From Reinekea blandensis MED297 (lineage in GTDB: Bacteria > Pseudomonadota > Gammaproteobacteria > Pseudomonadales > Natronospirillaceae), in NCBI RefSeq assembly GCF_000153185.1, contig NZ_CH724149.1:200001-264000 (forward strand): a stretch of DNA of 64,000 bases, given 5' to 3'. Positions 36,913-47,761 of the stretch are shown here, piece by piece. Made by a program: the position numbers and the translations under genes. Position 1 is the first letter of the stretch, and each line of letters begins with the position of its first letter. The notes below the pieces were generated by a model that worked only from the letters and a program-made list of their open reading frames with translations, searched no databases and had not been told where the DNA came from.

Positions 36913-38106
36913 TTACTGGCTGTAGCGCTCCAACCAGGCCTTTTCGAGCGCTTCTACCCAACTAGCATGGGGTTCTAACAGAACGTTGGCCAGGGCTTCA
37001 TTAGACAGCGTCGCGACGCCTTTGGGTAAATCGGCAAAGCGGGCTCGATCGGTTGCCGTCAGTTTGCTCATGGCCAGTACCGTTGGGTCACCCCAGATAT
37101 CGGTGTTCGCTTTTCGAGCCTGGGCTTCGGGAGACATCAGGAAGTTGGCGAAGACCATCGCACCTTCCGGGCTACCAGCATTGTAGGGGATGCCGACAAA
37201 GTGCGTATTGGCAATGGTGCCACTGTCGTGAATATGGGTGCGGACACTGTTGGGCAGTTCGCCATTTGCAATGGAATTGCTCGCTTCAAATGGGTTGAAG
37301 CTCAGGGAAATCAGGATTTCGCCGTCATTTAACAGTTGCTTCATTTGCGGCGCTCCGTCGGTAAAGACTTTGCCTTCACGCCACATTAACGGATGGAGTT
37401 CATCAAGATACGACCACAGTGGTTCCGTGATGGCGTCAAAGTCGGCCAGTTCGACCGGTTTGTACAAGGCATCGGAAGGTTCAGTCAGTTCCAGCAGAAT
37501 CTGTTTGACGAACGTCGTGCCATGAAAAGCCGGGGGTGCCGGATAGGTAAAGCGCCCCGGATTGTTTTGGGCAAAGTTCAGCAGTTCAGCGGCCGAAGTG
37601 GGCGCCTCGGCGATTTCGGCAGAGTCGTGCAGAAATACCAGTTGCGCCATGCCCCAGGGTGCCTCGAGGTTATCCACTGGCGTGGTAAAGTCGAACAATG
37701 TGGTTGGTTTGTTCTCAGTGTCGACCAGCGCATAGTTGGGCAGCAGTTGCGTAAATGCGCCGTAGAGCAAACCATTGGACTTCATGTTGGCGAAATTCTC
37801 ACCGTTTAGCCACAGTAGGTCTACGGCTCCGTCATCGTCGTTGCCAGCGGTTTTTTCAGACAGAATCTGGTTCACCGCATTCGGCGCGACGTTCTTAACA
37901 TGTTGCACCTCAACGTCATAGAGACTGTCCACGCGATTGATGGCCCATTGGATATAATCGTTGATGTTTTCGTCGCCACCCCAGGCGTGAAAATACACGG
38001 TCTGGCCCTTGGCCTTTTCAAGAATGTCAGTCCAGGTTTCTGCCCAGACAGGTGAGGTAGTCAGTACGCAAAATGCGACTGCAGAACTAAGCAGGCGTTT
38101 CAGCAT
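36913..38106 (-). CDS. ynjB: ABC transporter substrate-binding protein YnjB
   Basis: A 397-residue periplasmic binding protein with a clear signal peptide (about 1-22, VWA-ETW). QTVYFHAWGGDENINDYIQW marks the start of the mature fold and is conserved in the YnjB family. VDLLWLNGENF and the C-terminal NFLMSPEAQARKA block resemble class-I extracellular solute-binding proteins. The ligand is unknown. AGGGAAAATTTC precedes the ATG. It is first in the ynjBCDF operon; the 209-bp spacer to divergent glnE holds no other gene. Confidence 0.88.
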   Translation of the reverse strand: MLKRLLSSAVAFCVLTTSPVWAETWTDILEKAKGQTVYFHAWGGDENINDYIQWAINRVDSLYDVEVQHVKNVAPNAVNQILSEKTAGNDDDGAVDLLWLNGENFANMKSNGLLYGAFTQLLPNYALVDTENKPTTLFDFTTPVDNLEAPWGMAQLVFLHDSAEIAEAPTSAAELLNFAQNNPGRFTYPAPPAFHGTTFVKQILLELTEPSDALYKPVELADFDAITEPLWSYLDELHPLMWREGKVFTDGAPQMKQLLNDGEILISLSFNPFEASNSIANGELPNSVRTHIHDSGTIANTHFVGIPYNAGSPEGAMVFANFLMSPEAQARKANTDIWGDPTVLAMSKLTATDRARFADLPKGVATLSNEALANVLLEPHASWVEALEKAWLERYSQ

Positions 38107-38315
38107 GAAATTTTCCCTGTTTCAATCAAGTGAGTTCGGTATAAACAGAACAGTGATTTATGATGTCAATGTTATACGAGAGAAGACAGATTCGGGTCAA
38201 AAAAGTTCCGCCGGATAAAAACTGTACATTTCAATGGGCCGATGGTGGTCTGGTCTTCACATCTTTATCGCTTTTGCTCAGGATAGATTGAGTTCCGTTT
38301 AGAATCGAGGTGAAC

Positions 38316-41153
38316 ATGACGCTCAGTAAAGTGCTCAAAAAAGAACAGAGTCGATATCTGGCGGAGACCGGATGGGCATCGCTGGACGATGCTCAGATAG
38401 ATGCATTGATGCGGGTAGCGCTGGCCAGTCCCTGGTTTGCAGGCTGGTTAAAACATCAGTCTGATTACGCTGAGCTGATGGCTTTTTGTCATGCGGACGA
38501 TGTCACCTTTGAAGATCTGGACGCCTTGGCTGAGCACTGGTCTGTTGATGAACAGGATCAAGTCATGGCGGATCTGCGTCACTGGCGCAATCGCCATATG
38601 GCCCGTTTAATTGCCCGGGATGTCTGGGGGATGTCGACGGTCCGTGATACGGCACGAGCCGTCAGTGATATGGCTGATCGGGCGTTAACGCATGCACTGG
38701 CCTGGAGTACAGCGTTTTGGCGGGCTAAAGAAGGCGTCGCGGCGGTTTGTCCTCACAGTGGTGAGCCTCAGCAGCTCATTGTCATCGCGATGGGGAAGCA
38801 TGGTGCGAGTGAGTTGAACCTGTCATCGGACATCGATCTGATATTTGCCTACCCTGCGCAGGGCCAGACGTCCGAAGGACGGGATCACGAATCTTACTTT
38901 ACCCGTATCGGGCGCAAACTGATTCAGTTGCTGGATACCCGTACCGCGGACGGTTTTGTGTTCCGGGTTGATATGCGACTGCGCCCCTGGGGGCAGTCGG
39001 GCGCGCTGGTTTCCGGGTTTAAGGCATTGGAAAACTATTATCTGCAGCAAGGGCGATTTTGGGAGCGTTACGCCTTGGTGAAGGCGCGTCCGGTCACGGG
39101 TCATCCGGCGGCTCAGGAAGCTCTGATGGCAATATTGCATCCTTTTGTTTATCGCCGCTATGTCGATTTTCAGGCCGTAGGCGCGTTGCGCGATCTTAAA
39201 TCAAAAATTCAAAAGGAAGTCCGGCGGCAGAACCTGGATCGCAATGTCAAACTGGGCGCCGGCGGCATCCGGGAAGTCGAGTTTATCGCACAGGTGTTCC
39301 AGCTGGTGCGTGGTGGGCAAGATGAAATTCTCCAGCAGCGGGGGACCTGGCCGGTGTTATCGGTGCTTAAATCGATGGGGTTAATGCCGGCAGAAGCGGT
39401 TGACGAACTGGTGGCGGCTTATGATTTTTTGCGAGACCTTGAACACCGTATTCAGGCCATTCGCGACGAACAAACACAGAATCTGCCTGTGGATGAAACC
39501 GATCTTGAGCGTTTGGCGTTGAGTCTGAACTTTAAGGACGCCAGCGAGTTGCTCGATCGATTGGCTGAGCATCGCGCGCGGGTGCAGACTCATTTCAGTC
39601 AGCTGATTTCAGATCAGGATAATGAACACGATACGGCTAAGCAGGAGGCCTTACAGGAAGCCTGGCAAGCTGAAAAGTGGGCAGGAGCGGGTGAAAATGC
39701 TCTGACCGACGCGATGCAGGTGTTCCACGAGCTGCCGGGGGTCAAGCGATTGAGCGGAATGGCCCGGGATAATCTCGATGCGTTTATGCCACTGTTGTGG
39801 GCCGAGCTTCGTCGCCACAGCGATGCGGTGGAGCGCTTCGACGCGATTCGTCCCATCCTCGAAGCGGTTTTAAGGCGTTCTTCCTATTTCTCGCTGTTGC
39901 GTGAAAACCCCCAGGCTATCCGGGAGTTGGTCAAGTTGGTGCCGGCCAGCCCCTGGATTGGTCGGTTGCTGGAAGAGAAGCCATTTCTATTGGATGAACT
40001 GACCGACGTCGATCAGCTCTACCGTTTACCGAATCGTTCGGAGCTGATGGACGATTTACATCAACAGTTGCTGAGGGTTCCAGAGGAAGATCTGGAGCGG
40101 CAGATGGAGTTGTTGCGGCATTTTCGTCATGGACGGGCATTACGTGCGGCCGCTTGTGAAGTGGCCGCGCATCTGCCACTGATGAAAATCTCCGACTACC
40201 TGGCCTGGGTGGCCGAAGTGGTTGTTGAACAGGCGCTTTCCCTCGTCTGGCGTGCTCAGGTGGCACGGCACGGGCGTCCCAGTAAAGCCGATGGCGACTG
40301 GTGTGATCCGGACTTTGGCGTTATTGCTTACGGCAAAATGGGTGGGTTGGAACTGTCTTACGAGTCCGATCTGGATTTGGTCTTTCTGCACAACGCCGAC
40401 CCGCAGGGAATGACTGAAGGGCCGAAGTCTGTTGAAAACGTGGTGTTTATGACCCGATTGGGGCAGAAGCTGATACACCTGCTGTCCGCCGTTACGCCAT
40501 CCGGAATGTTGTACGAGGTTGACACCCGGCTGCGGCCTTCGGGTAATTCCGGGCTGTTGGTCAGCAGTTTGGGGTCGTTTATGAAATATCAGCAGGAGCA
40601 GGCCTGGGTTTGGGAGCACCAGGCGCTGGTCCGAGCTCGCTTTATTGCTGGTGACGTGAGGATTCGCGAGGCGTTCGATGGCTATCGGCGACAACTTATT
40701 TGTCAGTCACGAGATCCTCATACCTTGGCAGCGGACGTGGTGGCTATGCGGCAGAAAATGCTCGATCACCTGTCTTCCGCGGCGACCGGAGAAAGTGCTG
40801 AGGTGTTTCATGTTAAGCAGGACCCCGGCGGTATCGTCGATCTTGAGTTCTTAGTACAATACTTGTTGCTGTCTCATGCTCACGACCACCCGGATGTAGC
40901 GAAATGGTCGGACAATATCCGATCAATCGAGGAACTGGCCCGGGCCGGTGTTCTGACCGACACCGAACAACAGCAGTGGCTGGAAGCTTATCTGGTGCTG
41001 CGGCAGCAGATTCATCACGCGGTGTTGGCCGGCGACAGCAAAAAAGTCCCTCTGGAAGACATGTCGGAGGAGCTGGTGCAGGTCAGGGAGCGCATCCAGT
41101 CGGCATGGGCGTCGCGATTGCTGTCTCAGCTTCCGACCGCTGAGTCGACATAA
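38316..41153 (+). CDS. glnE: glutamine synthetase adenylyltransferase/adenylyl-removing enzyme
   Basis: A 945-residue bifunctional enzyme that adenylylates and deadenylylates glutamine synthetase in response to PII and glutamine. Two nucleotidyltransferase domains are visible, each with the G-x-G-x2-E-x(5)-SD(I/L)DL pattern: GKHGASELNLSSDIDLIF near residue 160 (adenylyl removal) and GKMGGLELSYESDLDLVF near 672 (adenylylation). Both keep their metal-binding aspartates. A GTG two codons upstream is possible, but the ATG at 38316 has GAGGTG better placed. ilvE follows after 136 nt, a Pseudomonas-like order. Confidence 0.96.
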   Translation: MTLSKVLKKEQSRYLAETGWASLDDAQIDALMRVALASPWFAGWLKHQSDYAELMAFCHADDVTFEDLDALAEHWSVDEQDQVMADLRHWRNRHMARLIARDVWGMSTVRDTARAVSDMADRALTHALAWSTAFWRAKEGVAAVCPHSGEPQQLIVIAMGKHGASELNLSSDIDLIFAYPAQGQTSEGRDHESYFTRIGRKLIQLLDTRTADGFVFRVDMRLRPWGQSGALVSGFKALENYYLQQGRFWERYALVKARPVTGHPAAQEALMAILHPFVYRRYVDFQAVGALRDLKSKIQKEVRRQNLDRNVKLGAGGIREVEFIAQVFQLVRGGQDEILQQRGTWPVLSVLKSMGLMPAEAVDELVAAYDFLRDLEHRIQAIRDEQTQNLPVDETDLERLALSLNFKDASELLDRLAEHRARVQTHFSQLISDQDNEHDTAKQEALQEAWQAEKWAGAGENALTDAMQVFHELPGVKRLSGMARDNLDAFMPLLWAELRRHSDAVERFDAIRPILEAVLRRSSYFSLLRENPQAIRELVKLVPASPWIGRLLEEKPFLLDELTDVDQLYRLPNRSELMDDLHQQLLRVPEEDLERQMELLRHFRHGRALRAAACEVAAHLPLMKISDYLAWVAEVVVEQALSLVWRAQVARHGRPSKADGDWCDPDFGVIAYGKMGGLELSYESDLDLVFLHNADPQGMTEGPKSVENVVFMTRLGQKLIHLLSAVTPSGMLYEVDTRLRPSGNSGLLVSSLGSFMKYQQEQAWVWEHQALVRARFIAGDVRIREAFDGYRRQLICQSRDPHTLAADVVAMRQKMLDHLSSAATGESAEVFHVKQDPGGIVDLEFLVQYLLLSHAHDHPDVAKWSDNIRSIEELARAGVLTDTEQQQWLEAYLVLRQQIHHAVLAGDSKKVPLEDMSEELVQVRERIQSAWASRLLSQLPTAEST

Positions 41154-41289
41154 ACAGGTCGTATTGGAAACTATCCGCAACGTTTTCTTGCAATCTTTGC
41201 GGCTTAGATGCGGTCACGGTTCTGGTCTCGCTGTTTTAACTTCGCTTACAATGGCCGGACGTATTCACAAAAGTTTCAGGAAGTGCACC

Positions 41290-42285
41290 ATGGCAGCATT
41301 CGGTACGGTTTTTATGCCTCAGATGACCCTGGCCACCTTTGAGGATGGGCAGTGGAGCGATATTCAGACGGTTCCCTCAGACCGTTTGGAGTTTCATCCC
41401 GGCGCTCATGTATTGCATTACAGCAGTACCTGTTTCGAGGGGTTAAAAGCGTTTCGCCATGACAATGGCGATGTGTGCATTTTCCGTATGGATGCCAATA
41501 TTCGCCGGATGGCGCAGTCGAGTCGCTTGCTGTCTTTACCGCCGATTGACGAAGCCCAACTGCATCAAATGATCGTCGACATCGTCACTCAGTTTAAAGG
41601 TGACGTACCTACCCCGCCGGGGTCGATGTATATCCGGCCAACGCACATCGGCACCGAAGCGGCCATTGGTAAGGCGGCCGCGCCGTCCATGTCGTCCCTG
41701 CTGTATGTTCTGCTGTCACCGGTTGGCGACTATTTTGCCGGTGGCGATGTCACCCTGCGCCTGTTGCTCGAAGAAAACGGTCAGCGTTGTGCGCCACACA
41801 TGGGGATGGTGAAGAGCGGCGGTAACTACGCCAGCGCCTTAGGGCCGATTTCCCGTGCCCGTGAAAGTGTTGATGCGGACCAGGTGCTGTTTTGTCCTAA
41901 TGGGGACGTTCAGGAGACGGGTGCGGCGAACTTCATTCTGATTGACGGCGATGAAGTCATCACGAAAGGCCTCGACAGTTCATTTCTTCATGGCGTAACG
42001 CGAGACTCAATTCTGACTCTGGCGCGGGATCTGGGCATGACCGTGAGTGAACGGGATCTGACGGTCGATGAGCTGATTGAACGCGCCCAGAAACCGGGGA
42101 CTGAAGCCGCACTGTCTGGTACGGCAGCGGTGTTGACGCCGGTGGGAACCCTGATTCATAACGGGCAGGAGTTTCAGGTGGGTAACGGAAAGCCGGGTGC
42201 GACTACGCTACGGCTGCGTGAAGCGCTGAATAATGTTCAGTGGGGTAAAGCCGAAGACGCACATGGCTGGTTGACCCGCATCTGA
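41290..42285 (+). CDS. ilvE: branched-chain amino acid aminotransferase
   Basis: A 331-residue class IV PLP aminotransferase that makes the last step of leucine, isoleucine and valine synthesis. HYSSTCFEGLKAFR, MYIRPTHIGTEAAIG, the PLP lysine region MVKSGGNYASAL and QETGAANF are the family blocks, and the sequence belongs to the larger, eukaryote-like BCAT group rather than the E. coli IlvE group. The ATG at 41290 with AGGAAG upstream gives the family length; an in-frame extension to 41164 adds 42 non-conserved residues. Confidence 0.94.
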   Translation: MAAFGTVFMPQMTLATFEDGQWSDIQTVPSDRLEFHPGAHVLHYSSTCFEGLKAFRHDNGDVCIFRMDANIRRMAQSSRLLSLPPIDEAQLHQMIVDIVTQFKGDVPTPPGSMYIRPTHIGTEAAIGKAAAPSMSSLLYVLLSPVGDYFAGGDVTLRLLLEENGQRCAPHMGMVKSGGNYASALGPISRARESVDADQVLFCPNGDVQETGAANFILIDGDEVITKGLDSSFLHGVTRDSILTLARDLGMTVSERDLTVDELIERAQKPGTEAALSGTAAVLTPVGTLIHNGQEFQVGNGKPGATTLRLREALNNVQWGKAEDAHGWLTRI

Positions 42286-42297
42286 TCGATGGGGCAC

Positions 42298-42317
42298 GTC
42301 GGGCCTTGAGGCCCGAC
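42298..42317. terminator. hairpin between convergent ilvE and yhbY
   Basis: GTCGGGCC (42298-42305) and GGCCCGAC (42310-42317) form a perfect 8-bp stem with loop TTGA in the 40-nt gap between two convergent genes. There is no T run on either side, so termination is plausible but not proven. Confidence 0.45.
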
Positions 42318-42325
42318 TGACTTTG

Positions 42326-42640
42326 TCAGAGGTTCTGGAAACGCTTTAGATTGGACAGTTTAGGGTTCGGCTTGTCTGCTTTTCGTAAAATCAGTGCAAC
42401 GTGGCCGATGGTCTGAACCAGGACCGCATTGGTCTGCGTAATCAGTTCAGCGACGATGGCTTTCTTGTCTTCCCGGTCTTCGGTGACGACTTTCACTTTG
42501 ATCAGCTCATGGTCGTTTAAGGCACGATTGATTTCTTCGATGACGGTTGCAGACAGCCCTTTGTCTCCAACGGTGACAATCGGGTTCAGTTGGTGACCGA
42601 TGGTGCGCAAGCGCTTTTTTTGATCCTGGCTTAGGCTCAT
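42326..42640 (-). CDS. yhbY: RNA-binding protein YhbY (CRM domain)
   Basis: A 104-residue single CRM-domain protein associated with pre-50S ribosomal particles. LSQDQKKRLRTIGHQLNPIVTVGDKGLS and the following helix NRALNDHELIKVKV are the family hallmarks; the GxxG-like loop is in TIGHVALILRK. It is divergent from rlmE with an 82-bp spacer, the usual arrangement in gammaproteobacteria. Confidence 0.94.
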   Translation of the reverse strand: MSLSQDQKKRLRTIGHQLNPIVTVGDKGLSATVIEEINRALNDHELIKVKVVTEDREDKKAIVAELITQTNAVLVQTIGHVALILRKADKPNPKLSNLKRFQNL

Positions 42641-42722
42641 AATCCGTAAATCTCATGTTTATTTCATTGCTTTGATCTAAATTGTACTTTAGAACGGGGC
42701 AAATCACTAAAGAGGAAAGTGC

Positions 42723-43343
42723 GTGGCACGGCCCAAAAACAGTAAAGATTGGTTGAAAGAGCATTTCGATGACCCTTTTGTCCACAAGGCGAAGCAGGAT
42801 GGGTATCGCAGCCGGGCCAGTTACAAGTTGCTTGAGCTCTGTGAGAAAGATCGTCTGATTCGTCCGGGAATGATGGTTGTCGATCTTGGATCAGCCCCGG
42901 GTGGTTGGTCGCAGGTGGCCGCTCGAATGGTGGGTGACCAGGGGCGAGTGGTGGCATCGGACATCCTTGAAATGGATGCCGTTCCTGATGTCGAGTTCAT
43001 TCAGGGCGATTTTACCGATGAAGCGGTCTATCAGGCCCTTTTGGACTGTATCGGAGATCGGCCTGTCGACCTTGTAATTTCTGACATGGCCCCCAATATG
43101 AGCGGTAATGCGGTTATTGATCAGCCAGCGGCAATGTACCTTGTTGAGCTGGCCCTGGACATGGCCCAATCGATTCTGAGACCGGGTGGTGCCTTTGTCG
43201 CCAAACTGTTTCACGGTGCCGGCTTTGATGAGTACGTCAAAACGGTTCGTCAACAGTACACAAAAGTAGTCATGCGTAAGCCGGAGGCTTCCCGAGCCCG
43301 CTCACGCGAAACTTACATCGTTGCTACCGGTTTTAAAGGCTAA
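42723..43343 (+). CDS. rlmE: 23S rRNA Um2552 2'-O-methyltransferase
   Basis: A 206-residue RlmE/FtsJ, which methylates the ribose of U2552 in the A loop of 23S rRNA. The catalytic K-D-K-E tetrad is seen: K in [11 protein letters not shown] in [13 protein letters not shown] in [10 protein letters not shown] and E in [22 protein letters not shown] is the SAM motif. The start is a GTG with GAGGAAA upstream. ftsH follows after 36 nt, as in E. coli, so the pair is probably one transcript. Confidence 0.97.
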   Translation: MARPKNSKDWLKEHFDDPFVHKAKQDGYRSRASYKLLELCEKDRLIRPGMMVVDLGSAPGGWSQVAARMVGDQGRVVASDILEMDAVPDVEFIQGDFTDEAVYQALLDCIGDRPVDLVISDMAPNMSGNAVIDQPAAMYLVELALDMAQSILRPGGAFVAKLFHGAGFDEYVKTVRQQYTKVVMRKPEASRARSRETYIVATGFKG

Positions 43344-43379
43344 GCAGGCACGCAGCGAGTCTGCGTAAGAAGGTGAAAA

Positions 43380-45320
43380 TTGAACGATATGGCAAAGAAT
43401 CTAATACTCTGGGTGATTATCGCCGTGGTGTTGTTGGCAGTCTTCCAGAATTTTGATGGGGCTTCCAGCGCACAAAATGTCAGCTACTCCCGCTTTGTGC
43501 AGCTGGTGGAGCAGGATCAGATCAAGACAGCGACCTTCGTCGGTGATTCAATGATCTATGGTGAGCGGCGCGACAGTACCCGATTCGAAACCCAATTGCC
43601 TTCTGGCGTTGATAACACTGAAATCCGCGACAGTATGCTGTCTCATAACGTTGAGGTGTCTGCGCAACAGCCTGAACAGCCGAGTATCTGGACTCAGTTG
43701 TTTGTCGCTGCGTTCCCGATTCTTATCATTCTTGGCGTATTCATGTTCTTCATGCGGCAGATGCAGGGCGGAGGCGGTGGTGCCAAAGGTCCGATGAGTT
43801 TCGGTAAGAGTAAGGCCCGGTTACTCAGTGAAGATCAGATTAAAACAACCTTCAAAGACGTTGCTGGTGTCGAAGAGGCCAAAGAAGACGTACAGGAACT
43901 GGTTGAGTTCTTGCGTGACCCGGGTAAATATCAGCGCTTAGGCGGTAAAATTCCTCGCGGCGTGCTCATGGTGGGACCGCCGGGAACAGGTAAAACACTG
44001 TTGGCTAAGGCCATTGCGGGTGAAGCTCGCGTACCGTTCTTCTCCATTTCCGGTTCGGATTTTGTTGAAATGTTTGTCGGTGTCGGTGCCTCAAGGGTGC
44101 GCGACATGTTCGAGCAAGCTAAAAAACAAGCGCCTTGTATCATCTTCATCGACGAGATTGACGCCGTTGGCCGATCACGGGGCGTTGGTATTGGCGGTGG
44201 TAACGATGAGCGCGAACAAACTCTGAACCAACTGCTGGTTGAGATGGATGGTTTTGAAGTCAATGACGGCATCATTGTGATTGCCGCAACCAACCGTCCC
44301 GATGTTCTGGACCCGGCTCTTCAGCGTCCGGGCCGTTTCGACCGTCAGGTCGTGGTGTCACTGCCTGATATCCGCGGTCGTGAGCAGATTCTGAACGTCC
44401 ATATGCGCAAAGTTCCGGTTTCCGACGATGTTGATCCGAAGGTCATTGCCCGCGGTACACCTGGTTTCTCTGGTGCTGACCTGGCAAACCTGGTGAATGA
44501 AGCTGCACTGTTTGCAGCGCGTATTAACCGCCGCACGGTAACTCAGGAAGAGTTTGATAAAGCAAAAGACAAGATCATGATGGGCGCTGAGCGTAAATCC
44601 ATGGTCATGAGTGAGAAAGACAAGGAAATGACTGCTTATCATGAAGCCGGTCATGCCATTGTTGGCCGGCTGATGCCTGAGCATGACCCGGTTTATAAGG
44701 TCACGATCATTCCCCGCGGTCGGGCTCTGGGTGTGACCATGTACCTGCCTGAAGAAGATAAGGTCAGCTACAGCAAGCAATACATCAAAGGTCGGATCGC
44801 CTCAGCCTATGGCGGCCGGATTGCGGAAGAGTTGATTTACGGTGACGATCAGGTCAGCACGGGTGCGTCTAACGACATCCAGCAGGCGACGGGTATGGCC
44901 CGGAACATGGTTACCAAATGGGGTCTCTCCCGAATGGGACCGATTCAGTACGAAGAGGAAGAGCAGGGCTACTTGGGTAGTCAGACCAATCGGGGTCACA
45001 TCTCTGATGAAACGTCGAAGGCCGTCGATGAAGCCATTCGCGAAATCATTGATGAAGCCTATACCAAGGCGACTGAAATCCTCAGTACTCATCGCAATGA
45101 GTTGGAGTTGATGAAAGATGCATTGATGGAATATGAAACCATCGATTCACATCAGATTGACGACATTATGGAAGGTAAAAAGCCTCGCAAGCCACGTGGC
45201 TGGGATGATCGCAATAACCCGCCAGCGGCCGCAGCTGAACCCGAAGTCGCCGAAAAGGAAGAAGAGTCTGACGAGCAAAAACCTTCTCCAGGTGCGCAGC
45301 CTGATGCGTCTTCTGAGTAA
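43380..45320 (+). CDS. ftsH: ATP-dependent zinc metalloprotease FtsH
   Basis: A 646-residue membrane AAA protease that degrades misassembled membrane proteins and regulators such as sigma-32 and LpxC. Two transmembrane helices (about 6-24 and 103-123) flank a periplasmic domain. The AAA module has GPPGTGKT near 199, the Walker [12 protein letters not shown] and the SRH block; HEAGH near 421 binds zinc. The tail is low-complexity Pro/Glu/Ala. The start is either a TTG at 43380 (AGAAGG 6 nt upstream) or the ATG three codons later. Confidence 0.97.
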   Translation: MNDMAKNLILWVIIAVVLLAVFQNFDGASSAQNVSYSRFVQLVEQDQIKTATFVGDSMIYGERRDSTRFETQLPSGVDNTEIRDSMLSHNVEVSAQQPEQPSIWTQLFVAAFPILIILGVFMFFMRQMQGGGGGAKGPMSFGKSKARLLSEDQIKTTFKDVAGVEEAKEDVQELVEFLRDPGKYQRLGGKIPRGVLMVGPPGTGKTLLAKAIAGEARVPFFSISGSDFVEMFVGVGASRVRDMFEQAKKQAPCIIFIDEIDAVGRSRGVGIGGGNDEREQTLNQLLVEMDGFEVNDGIIVIAATNRPDVLDPALQRPGRFDRQVVVSLPDIRGREQILNVHMRKVPVSDDVDPKVIARGTPGFSGADLANLVNEAALFAARINRRTVTQEEFDKAKDKIMMGAERKSMVMSEKDKEMTAYHEAGHAIVGRLMPEHDPVYKVTIIPRGRALGVTMYLPEEDKVSYSKQYIKGRIASAYGGRIAEELIYGDDQVSTGASNDIQQATGMARNMVTKWGLSRMGPIQYEEEEQGYLGSQTNRGHISDETSKAVDEAIREIIDEAYTKATEILSTHRNELELMKDALMEYETIDSHQIDDIMEGKKPRKPRGWDDRNNPPAAAAEPEVAEKEEESDEQKPSPGAQPDASSE

Positions 45321-45366
45321 GGTCAGCGCGAGCAGGTAATTCAAGCTCGGTAAACGAGACAATTAA

Positions 45367-45390
45367 AGTCGGCGAGAGCCGGCTTTTTTA
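45367..45390 (+). terminator. terminator after ftsH
   Basis: AGTCGGC and GCCGGCT pair (one G-T wobble) around a GAGA loop, then six T. It lies 46 nt after the ftsH stop and 20 nt before folP. Confidence 0.8.
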
Positions 45391-45410
45391 ATTTCAGAGG
45401 AATCTTGCCA

Positions 45411-46277
45411 GTGTCAGTATTTGATTTTGCAGGTCGAACACTACCGCTGAACCATACGCACATCATGGGCGTGCTGAACGTCACGCCGGACTCTTTTTCA
45501 GACGGCGGTCGGTATCGTCACCTTGACGATGCGCTGCGTCAAGCTCAGCAAATGGTGGCCGATGGTGCGGCATTGCTCGACATTGGTGGTGAGAGCACCC
45601 GACCAGGGGCAGCGAGCGTGTCGGTGGCCGAGGAGTTAGATCGGGTCATCCCCGTTGTTGAACGACTGGCCAGCGAGCTTGACGTAGTTCTTTCTGTTGA
45701 TACCAGTACTCCAGACGTTATTCGGGAAGCCGCCCGTGTCGGCGCACACTTGATTAATGATGTACGGGCGTTACGCCGAGAGGGTGCATTGGCAGCCGCG
45801 GTGGATGTCAATCTGCCTGTTTGTCTGATGCACATGCAGGGCAAGCCGGCAACCATGCAGGAGCGCCCGGAATACACCGATGTGCTGGTTGATGTTAAGA
45901 CCTTCTTGGAGGCGCGGATGGAGGCCTGTCTCAATGCCGGCATCGATCGTGATAAGATTCTGCTGGACCCTGGGTTTGGGTTCGGAAAAACCGTTGATCA
46001 CAACCTTCGATTGGCCAATCATCTTCAGGATGTTGCCATCGGTGGTCGACCGCTTCTGGTTGGCATGTCCAGAAAAAGCACCATCGGTACCGTACTGAAT
46101 CGGCCTGTGGATGCTCGGTTAAGCGGTACTTTGGCTTTTACGGCCGCGGCGACCTGGCAAAATGCCTTTATCGTGCGAGTGCACGATGTTGCGGAAAACG
46201 TGGATGTGGTCAGAATGATTGAAGCCATTCGAATGGAACGATACGAGAGCAAAGACGAACATAGGAGTCAGCAGTGA
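45411..46277 (+). CDS. folP: dihydropteroate synthase
   Basis: A 288-residue DHPS, which joins p-aminobenzoate to the pterin pyrophosphate in folate synthesis and is the sulfonamide target. [34 protein letters not shown]-like [27 protein letters not shown] and SRKS are all in order. I prefer the GTG at 45411 with AGAGGA 9 nt upstream; a TTG two codons earlier is possible. glmM overlaps its end by 4 bp. The order ftsH-folP-glmM is classical. Confidence 0.96.
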   Translation: MSVFDFAGRTLPLNHTHIMGVLNVTPDSFSDGGRYRHLDDALRQAQQMVADGAALLDIGGESTRPGAASVSVAEELDRVIPVVERLASELDVVLSVDTSTPDVIREAARVGAHLINDVRALRREGALAAAVDVNLPVCLMHMQGKPATMQERPEYTDVLVDVKTFLEARMEACLNAGIDRDKILLDPGFGFGKTVDHNLRLANHLQDVAIGGRPLLVGMSRKSTIGTVLNRPVDARLSGTLAFTAAATWQNAFIVRVHDVAENVDVVRMIEAIRMERYESKDEHRSQQ

Positions 46278-47614
46278 GTCAGGGAAAAAAATATTTCGGC
46301 ACCGATGGTATTCGCGGTGAGGTCGGTAAGGGCGTCATAACACCAGAGTTTGTGCTGCGATTAGGATGGGCTGCCGGGCGGGTCTTTGCAAAAGAAGGGC
46401 GCGGAAAAATTCTTATCGGAAAAGATACGCGTATTTCAGGCTATATGTTTGAATCGGTACTGGAAGCCGGTCTTGCAGCGGCTGGTTGCAATAGTTTAAT
46501 GGTTGGCGTGATGCCGACTCCGGCCATTGCCTATCTGACACGCGCGTTCCACTGTGATGCAGGCATTGTGATTTCGGCTTCGCACAACGCCTTCTATGAC
46601 AATGGTATTAAGTTCTTTTCCGCTGATGGCACCAAGCTTCCAGATGAAATCGAACTGGCGATTGAAGCTGAACTCGATCGGGTCATGGAAACGGCTGCCA
46701 GTGAAAAACTCGGCAAGGCGCGTCGCATTGATGATGCCAACGGGCGTTACGTCGAGTTCTGTAAGTCGACGTCGGGATACCTCAACCTGGACGGCATGCA
46801 CATCGTACTGGACTGCGCCCATGGGGCGACTTATGACGTCGCACCGAAGGTGTTTCGGGAGTTAGGTGCACAGATTACTGTGATTGGTGCGCAGCCAAAC
46901 GGCCTGAATATTAATGAACAGGTAGGCTCAACGCACCCGTCGGCACTGCAGAAGGCGGTTCTCGATACCGGTGCGGATGTCGGCATCGCCTTTGATGGCG
47001 ACGGTGACCGTCTGCTCATGGTTGATCATGAAGGGCAGGCTGTGGATGGTGACGAGTTACTATACATCCTGGCTCGGCATTTGAGTGTCAATGGAACGGT
47101 TCGGCAAGGTATTGTTGGGACGTCGATGACCAATCTGGGATTAGAAGTCGCTCTGGAAAAGCTGGATCTGAAGCTGGTTCGGGCAAATGTCGGCGATCGC
47201 TATGTCATGGAACAGCTGAACGAACATGATTGGGTGCTCGGAGGGGAAAGCTCCGGTCATTTGGTCTGCAAGCATGTCACGACAACCGGGGATGGTATCG
47301 TTGCGGCTTTGCAGGTGTTGAGTGCCTTGCGAGCCTCAGATCAGTCTCTGGCTCAAGCAAAGACCGGGATGAGAAAGTTTCCGCAGGTGATGATCAACGT
47401 CAAGCTGCCATCGCAGATGGATGTGTTAGCCTTGCCGCCGGTTATCGATGCTGTGTCCCATGCTGAGGCTGAGCTGGCTGAGAGTGGTCGGGTCTTGCTC
47501 CGACCGTCTGGAACCGAACCGGTGGTTCGGGTCATGGTTGAAGGCGAAGACATCTCTCAAGTGCAAAAAGTCTGCAAGCAGTTAGCAGCAGTAGTGGAGG
47601 CAGCGGTCAGTTAA
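46274..47614 (+). CDS. glmM: phosphoglucosamine mutase GlmM
   Basis: A 446-residue phosphohexomutase that interconverts glucosamine-6- and -1-phosphate for UDP-GlcNAc, peptidoglycan and LPS synthesis. YFGTDGIRG opens the protein, the phosphoserine is S103 in ISASHN, the metal loop is DGDGDR, GGESSGH binds the sugar and [12 protein letters not shown] the phosphate. It overlaps folP by 4 bp, and its start has GGAG upstream. It is clearly distinct from the catabolic mutase next to chbP. Confidence 0.97.
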   Translation: MSQGKKYFGTDGIRGEVGKGVITPEFVLRLGWAAGRVFAKEGRGKILIGKDTRISGYMFESVLEAGLAAAGCNSLMVGVMPTPAIAYLTRAFHCDAGIVISASHNAFYDNGIKFFSADGTKLPDEIELAIEAELDRVMETAASEKLGKARRIDDANGRYVEFCKSTSGYLNLDGMHIVLDCAHGATYDVAPKVFRELGAQITVIGAQPNGLNINEQVGSTHPSALQKAVLDTGADVGIAFDGDGDRLLMVDHEGQAVDGDELLYILARHLSVNGTVRQGIVGTSMTNLGLEVALEKLDLKLVRANVGDRYVMEQLNEHDWVLGGESSGHLVCKHVTTTGDGIVAALQVLSALRASDQSLAQAKTGMRKFPQVMINVKLPSQMDVLALPPVIDAVSHAEAELAESGRVLLRPSGTEPVVRVMVEGEDISQVQKVCKQLAAVVEAAVS

Positions 47615-47761
47615 CGTTCTGAACGGATACGAGGACTGTTTAGATCGTAAAAGACTGATTTTTCACATTTTTTTATAATCTGCGGGATAATTTAGCTTAC
47701 TGACTTGCTCCGTTATAGCAAAGTAAGTAAACTCTGCGCCCGCTCGATGGAGGCAAAGACT

